From positions 227-9,701 of the forward strand of contig DCGJ01000036.1 of NCBI GenBank assembly GCA_002315495.1: a stretch of 9,475 nucleotides of DNA, given 5' to 3'. Every line of letters begins with the position of its first letter. Position 1 is the stretch's first letter. Source of the DNA: Lachnoclostridium sp. UBA1781 (GTDB lineage Bacteria > Bacillota > Clostridia > Lachnospirales > Lachnospiraceae). Made by a program: the position numbers and the translations under genes. The notes beneath the pieces are model-generated. The model was given only the letters and a program-made list of their open reading frames with translations. It did no database searches and was not told the DNA's origin. Positions 6,512-9,475 of this stretch are shown one piece after another.

Positions 6512-6567
6512 AGGAGGAATAGATTATGAGAAAATAGTAGGGCAACTGCACAACACCAATCGGATTT
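6512..6567 (+). other. Strong RBS plus interrupted argJ 5' end (ATG AGA AAA TAG TAG)
   Basis: AGGAGG (6512-6517) sits 8 bases before ATG 6526, an ideal start. The frame reads M R K, then TAG (6535-6537) and TAG (6538-6540), then GNCTTPIGF running in frame into MAAGVYAG of argJ. GNCTTPIGF corresponds to the conserved ArgJ N-terminal pattern (GxVTxPKGF or GDVSSPKGF). So the natural start, the family N-terminus and the main open frame are all in one frame, broken only by two amber codons. There is no ATG, GTG or TTG between the ambers and 6568. Inserting one A in the run 6531-6534 and removing one G from 6540-6542 gives MRKIVGNCTTPIGF, a normal start. Confidence 0.85.
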
Positions 6568-7752
6568 ATGGCAGCCGGTGTATATGCCGGTATCCGTAAA
6601 CCAAAGAAGGATATTGCCATCGTATACAGTGAGTATCCATGTGTCAGCGGAGCAACTTTTACGACAAATCGTGTGAAAGCCGCACCGGTTCAGTGGGATA
6701 TGGCTTTATTGCATAACGGCAAGACAAAGCAGGCCGTTGTTCTTAACAGCGGAATTGCAAATGCTTGTATGGGACAGCAGGGAATTGACGATAATCTTCA
6801 GTTCGCAACCGCTGTTGCAAATGCTCTCAAGCTTCAGCCGGAGGAGGTTTACACGGCTTCTACCGGTGTCATCGGACAGCCGATGCCGATGGATGTCATT
6901 CGTGCCGGTATTAAGGACTGTGCAAGCAAGCTCAGTAAGGACGAGCAGAGCGGTTACGATGCAGCAGAAGCAATTATGACAACGGACACCAAGAGAAAGA
7001 CGGTTGCCTGCTCCTTTAATATTGAAGATACCGACATCGAGATTCATCTTGGCGGTATGAGCAAGGGAAGCGGTATGATTCACCCGAATATGGCGACGAT
7101 GCTTTCCGTTGTAACGACTGACATTGCAATTGATGAGGCTCTTTTACAGGAAGCGGTTTCCCAGGTTGTCAGCGAAACCTTTAACATGATTTCCGTTGAC
7201 CGTGACACCTCTACCAATGATACCTTTATTGTTTTGGCAAATGGTGCTGCAGGCAATGAGAAGGTGACGAAGAAGAACCGCATTTACGATGATTTCCTTA
7301 CCGCTTTAAAGATTGTTGCGAAAGATCTTGCTATGAAAATGGCAGCTGACGGCGAAGGTGCCACCAAGCTTTTGGAAGTCAAGGTTCGTCTTGCTAAGAC
7401 AAAGCAGGATGCGATTTTGATGGCAAAGAGTGTCATCAGTTCTCCGCTTGTTAAGGCAGCATTTTTCGGAAGCGATGCAAACTGGGGGCGTGTGCTTTGT
7501 GCCATGGGTTACTCCGGCGCTGATTTTGATCCGGAAAAGGTGGATATTTCGATCCGTTATGATGATTATGATTTGGAACTGGTAAAGAACGGTCGTGCGA
7601 TTGATTATTCAGAAGAGCACGCAACCGAGATTTTGAGTAAGGAAAAGGTAACGTTCTACATTAAGTGTAACGATGGTTTTGAAAAAGCAACCGCTTGGGG
7701 CTGCGACCTTACCTATGATTATGTAAAGATTAACGGCGATTATCGTTCCTAA
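6568..7752 (+). CDS. argJ: Bifunctional ornithine acetyltransferase / N-acetylglutamate synthase
   Basis: 394 residues from the only legal downstream start, ATG 6568; the family N-terminus probably begins 14 codons earlier at 6526 but is cut by two TAG codons. ArgJ moves the acetyl group from N-acetylornithine to glutamate, and in bifunctional forms also makes N-acetylglutamate from acetyl-CoA, closing the cyclic arginine route. The precursor cleaves itself before a catalytic threonine: KGSGMIHPNMATML gives A176/T177 in this numbering. Other family blocks are TFTTNRVKAAPVQWD (30-44), TASTGVIGQP (96-105), SVDRDTSTNDT, GSDANWGRVLCAMGYSG and the C-terminal YVKINGDYRS. The ATG at 6568 has no good ribosome binding site (only CGGA close by), so its use would need reinitiation after the upstream stops. 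Otherwise intact; first gene of argJBD. Confidence 0.93.
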   Translation: MAAGVYAGIRKPKKDIAIVYSEYPCVSGATFTTNRVKAAPVQWDMALLHNGKTKQAVVLNSGIANACMGQQGIDDNLQFATAVANALKLQPEEVYTASTGVIGQPMPMDVIRAGIKDCASKLSKDEQSGYDAAEAIMTTDTKRKTVACSFNIEDTDIEIHLGGMSKGSGMIHPNMATMLSVVTTDIAIDEALLQEAVSQVVSETFNMISVDRDTSTNDTFIVLANGAAGNEKVTKKNRIYDDFLTALKIVAKDLAMKMAADGEGATKLLEVKVRLAKTKQDAILMAKSVISSPLVKAAFFGSDANWGRVLCAMGYSGADFDPEKVDISIRYDDYDLELVKNGRAIDYSEEHATEILSKEKVTFYIKCNDGFEKATAWGCDLTYDYVKINGDYRS

Positions 7753-7787
7753 ACAGTAGAATAGCGATTTCGTTTATAAACAGTAGA
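7750..7787 (+). repeat. Direct repeat TAAACAGTAGA x2 in the argJ-argB gap
   Basis: The 11-mer is at 7750-7760 (starting with the argJ TAA stop) and 7777-7787, 27 bp apart. The rest of the 59-bp gap is purine-rich and ends in the argB ribosome binding site. It looks like a small tandem duplication. No promoter or terminator is seen here, which fits co-transcription of argJ and argB. Confidence 0.5.
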
Positions 7788-7811
7788 GCAGGAGAAAGAA
7801 GGAAGAAACAG

Positions 7812-8705
7812 ATGTCTGGTGATTTGGTAAATGTAATGCAGAAGGCGGAAACGCTCATTGAGGCACTTCCGTATATCAAGAAGTTTAACAATAAAATCGT
7901 TGTTGTAAAGTACGGCGGAAGCGCGATGCTTGACGAAGATTTAAAGCGTATGGTTATCCAGGACGTTGCACTTTTAAAGCTCGTTGGTATGCATCCTGTC
8001 ATTGTTCACGGTGGCGGCAAGGAAATCAGCAAATGGGTGAAGCTTATGGGCAAGGAACCGGAATTCGTAGAAGGACTTCGTGTTACCGATGCGGATACGA
8101 TGGAAGTTGCCGAGATGGTTCTGAACAAGGTGAATAAGAGCCTCGTTCAGCTTCTGGAGGAAACCGGCGTTAAGGCTGCCGGACTTACCGGTAAAGATGG
8201 TGGAATGCTTCATTGTACCAAGAAACTTGTGAATGGCAAGGATATCGGTTTTGTTGGTAATATTAGTACGGTGAACACGGATATCATTGATACGATGATT
8301 GAAAATGATTATGTTCCGGTAATTGCACCAATTGGTATGGATGATTCCTATCAGTCCTATAACATTAATGCGGATGATGCTGCCTGTGCCATTGCAGCCG
8401 CACTTGGGGCAGAGAAGCTTGCTTTCATGACCGATATTGACGGTGTTTGCACCGATCCAAAGGACCCGAGCACCTTGATTTCCTTCCTGACTCTGTCGGA
8501 TGCGGAGGGCTTGATTCGCGACGGTATTGTCGGCGGTGGAATGATTCCGAAGATTAACAACTGTATTGAAGCGGTTAAGAGTGGTGTTACCCGTGTACAT
8601 ATTATTGATGGACGTAAGGCACACTGTCTGCTTCTTGAGTTCTTTACAACGAAGGGTGTAGGAACCGCAATTGTAGGCGATGATTGTTCCGAAGAGAAAC
8701 AGTAA
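7812..8705 (+). CDS. argB: Acetylglutamate kinase (arginine-sensitive type)
   Basis: A 297-residue cytoplasmic amino-acid kinase that phosphorylates N-acetylglutamate with ATP. Motifs: KYGGSAM (33-39) with the phosphate-binding lysine K33, VHGGGKEIS (65-73), substrate-binding R90 in GLRVTD, NINADDAACAIA (184-195) and GGGMIPKINN (241-250) with K247, then RVHIIDGR. The N-terminal segment before KYGG carries the helix AETLIEALPYIKKF, which in T. maritima and P. aeruginosa enzymes builds the arginine-inhibited hexamer and is absent from the arginine-insensitive E. coli enzyme. Feedback at this step is expected where argJ recycles the acetyl group. AAGGAA (7799-7804) lies 7 bases before the start. 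The TAA is followed by a hairpin ahead of argD. Confidence 0.98.
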   Translation: MSGDLVNVMQKAETLIEALPYIKKFNNKIVVVKYGGSAMLDEDLKRMVIQDVALLKLVGMHPVIVHGGGKEISKWVKLMGKEPEFVEGLRVTDADTMEVAEMVLNKVNKSLVQLLEETGVKAAGLTGKDGGMLHCTKKLVNGKDIGFVGNISTVNTDIIDTMIENDYVPVIAPIGMDDSYQSYNINADDAACAIAAALGAEKLAFMTDIDGVCTDPKDPSTLISFLTLSDAEGLIRDGIVGGGMIPKINNCIEAVKSGVTRVHIIDGRKAHCLLLEFFTTKGVGTAIVGDDCSEEKQ

Positions 8706-8713
8706 CGTGTGGC

Positions 8714-8726
8714 AAATGCTGCATTT
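8714..8726. repeat. 13-bp palindrome in the argB-argD gap
   Basis: AAATGC-T-GCATTT is a perfect 6-bp inverted repeat around one base. A competing longer-range pairing ATGCT (8716-8720) with AGCAT (8732-8736) shares bases with it. It lies just upstream of the terminator-like hairpin and might influence its folding or bind a protein; nothing firmer can be said. Confidence 0.3.
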
Positions 8727-8742
8727 TCGATAGCATACAAAG

Positions 8743-8764
8743 AAGTCTCTACAGAGGCTTTTTT
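8743..8764 (+). terminator. Weak intrinsic terminator / attenuator between argB and argD
   Basis: Stem AAGTCTC / GAGGCTT (8743-8749 with 8754-8760, one G-U pair), loop TACA, tail TTTTTT (8759-8764). The stem can extend by A-T pairs into the tail. It sits 4 bases before AAAGGAGG of argD. No good promoter follows, so it most likely lets part of the transcripts through, lowering argD relative to argJB. Confidence 0.7.
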
Positions 8765-8782
8765 GTTCAAAGGAGGATAATT

Positions 8783-9475
8783 ATGGATAAGCAATTTGTA
8801 ATGGAAGAAGCGGAAAAGGTGTTGATGCACACCTATGGTCGTTATCCGGTTGTTTTAGACCATGGCGATGGTGTAAACCTGTATGAAACGGATGGAACAA
8901 AGTATCTCGATTTTGCTGCAGGTATTGCCGTATTCGCACTCGGATATAATAACAAGGAGTACAATGATTCCTTAAAAGCACAGGTAGACAAGCTTTTACA
9001 CACCTCGAATTATTACTATAATGAGCCGGCTTATCTTGCCGCAAAAGGTCTTGTAGAAGCCTCAGGTATGGACCGTGTGTTCTTTACCAATTCCGGTACC
9101 GAAGCGATTGAGGGTGCCATTAAGCTTGCAAGAAAGTATTACTACAAAAAGACCGGAAGCAATGACAGTCAGATTATTGCGATGAATCATTCCTTCCATG
9201 GACGGAGTATGGGTGCACTTTCCGTTACCGGTACGAAGAAGTATCGTGAGCCGTTTGAGCCGCTGATTGGTGGTGCTGTATTTGCCGAGTATAACGATTT
9301 CGACAGTGTATTGGCACTTGTAAACGAGAAGACCGCTGCCATTATTATGGAAACCGTACAGGGCGAGGGCGGTATTTACCCTGCAAATGCGGACTTTATC
9401 AAGAAGGTTCGTGCTCTTTGCGATGAAAAGGATATCGTGATGATTCTTGATGAGATTCAGTGTGGTATGGGACGT
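8783..9475 (+). CDS. argD: Acetylornithine aminotransferase (5' part)
   Basis: 231 codons are open to the window's right edge. The PLP-dependent class III aminotransferase converts N-acetylglutamate semialdehyde and glutamate to N-acetylornithine. Visible blocks: TYGRYPVVLDHGDGVNLYETDG (17-38), LDFAAGIAVFALGY (42-55), TNSGTEAIEGAIKLAR (102-117) that holds the cofactor phosphate, NHSFHGRSMGALSVTG (135-150), ETVQGEGGIYPA (190-201) and ILDEIQCGMGR (221-231) with the pyridine-binding D223. The catalytic lysine lies beyond the edge. AAAGGAGG (8769-8776) is 6 bases before the ATG. Third gene of the operon, behind a hairpin. The close relatives GabT and succinylornithine aminotransferase are less likely given the operon. 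Confidence 0.95.
   Translation, partial: MDKQFVMEEAEKVLMHTYGRYPVVLDHGDGVNLYETDGTKYLDFAAGIAVFALGYNNKEYNDSLKAQVDKLLHTSNYYYNEPAYLAAKGLVEASGMDRVFFTNSGTEAIEGAIKLARKYYYKKTGSNDSQIIAMNHSFHGRSMGALSVTGTKKYREPFEPLIGGAVFAEYNDFDSVLALVNEKTAAIIMETVQGEGGIYPANADFIKKVRALCDEKDIVMILDEIQCGMGR

Noticed and set aside
6535..6540. TAG reassigned as a sense codon (for example pyrrolysine or a recoded amber) throughout this genome
   Set aside because: nfo and maf both end in TAG at the expected protein length, so TAG acts as a stop here. ArgJ has no known need for pyrrolysine, and two adjacent such residues would be unprecedented to my knowledge.
6486..6599. A 37-codon ORF spanning the argJ leader and start in the other frame
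   Set aside because: Its ATG lies in the operator repeats with no ribosome binding site. It is interesting only because its frame reads EKIVG across the amber region, which supports the one-base shift explanation.
7974..8624. A 216-codon minus-strand frame opposite argB (and a similar one at 2090-2629 opposite the methyltransferase)
   Set aside because: Both are antisense shadows of clearly conserved genes, with no recognisable protein motif.

Overview
The window looks like chromosomal housekeeping and biosynthetic DNA from a low-to-moderate-GC, anaerobic Gram-positive bacterium, most likely a member of the Clostridia close to Lachnospiraceae. I infer this from strong AGGAGG-type ribosome binding sites, the ferredoxin-linked indolepyruvate oxidoreductase, and Clostridia-like ArgG, ArgJ and ArgB sequences. 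There is no sign of phage, insertion sequences, CRISPR or RNA genes. Coding density is high and every protein gene but one is intact.

Left part (1-4322, all + strand): the 3' end of an indolepyruvate:ferredoxin oxidoreductase beta subunit gene (iorB); a PHP-domain metal-dependent phosphoesterase; a large HEAT-repeat plus THUMP-like RNA/DNA methyltransferase; an intrinsic terminator hairpin directly in front of the ribosome binding site of endonuclease IV (nfo); and a Sfp-type 4'-phosphopantetheinyl transferase 2 bp behind nfo.

Middle (4323-6425): a strong hairpin terminator sits between the convergent phosphopantetheinyl transferase and argininosuccinate synthase (argG, - strand) genes. argG and maf (nucleotide pyrophosphatase) are divergently transcribed from two well-formed sigma-A-type promoters in a 173-bp intergenic region.

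Right part (6426-9475, + strand): an arginine biosynthesis operon argJ-argB-argD, with argD running off the end. argJ makes N-acetylglutamate and ornithine by acetyl transfer, argB phosphorylates N-acetylglutamate, and argD transaminates the semialdehyde. argC, needed between ArgB and ArgD, is not in this window. argG, on the other strand, acts later in the same pathway. The argJ promoter carries two ArgR-box-like repeats 21 bp apart, and an 11-mer of the same operator overlaps the -10 of the argG promoter, so both units are probably controlled by one arginine repressor.

The most unusual point is the argJ 5' end. A perfect AGGAGG and ATG at 6526 lead into ATG AGA AAA TAG TAG and then straight, in frame, into the conserved ArgJ N-terminus (GNCTTPIGF). 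The only legal downstream start (6568) leaves that conserved segment untranslated. Shifting the short TAGTAGG segment by one base (one A more, one G less) restores a normal N-terminus. The choice is therefore between a pair of compensating sequence errors or mutations and real recoding or a leader minigene.
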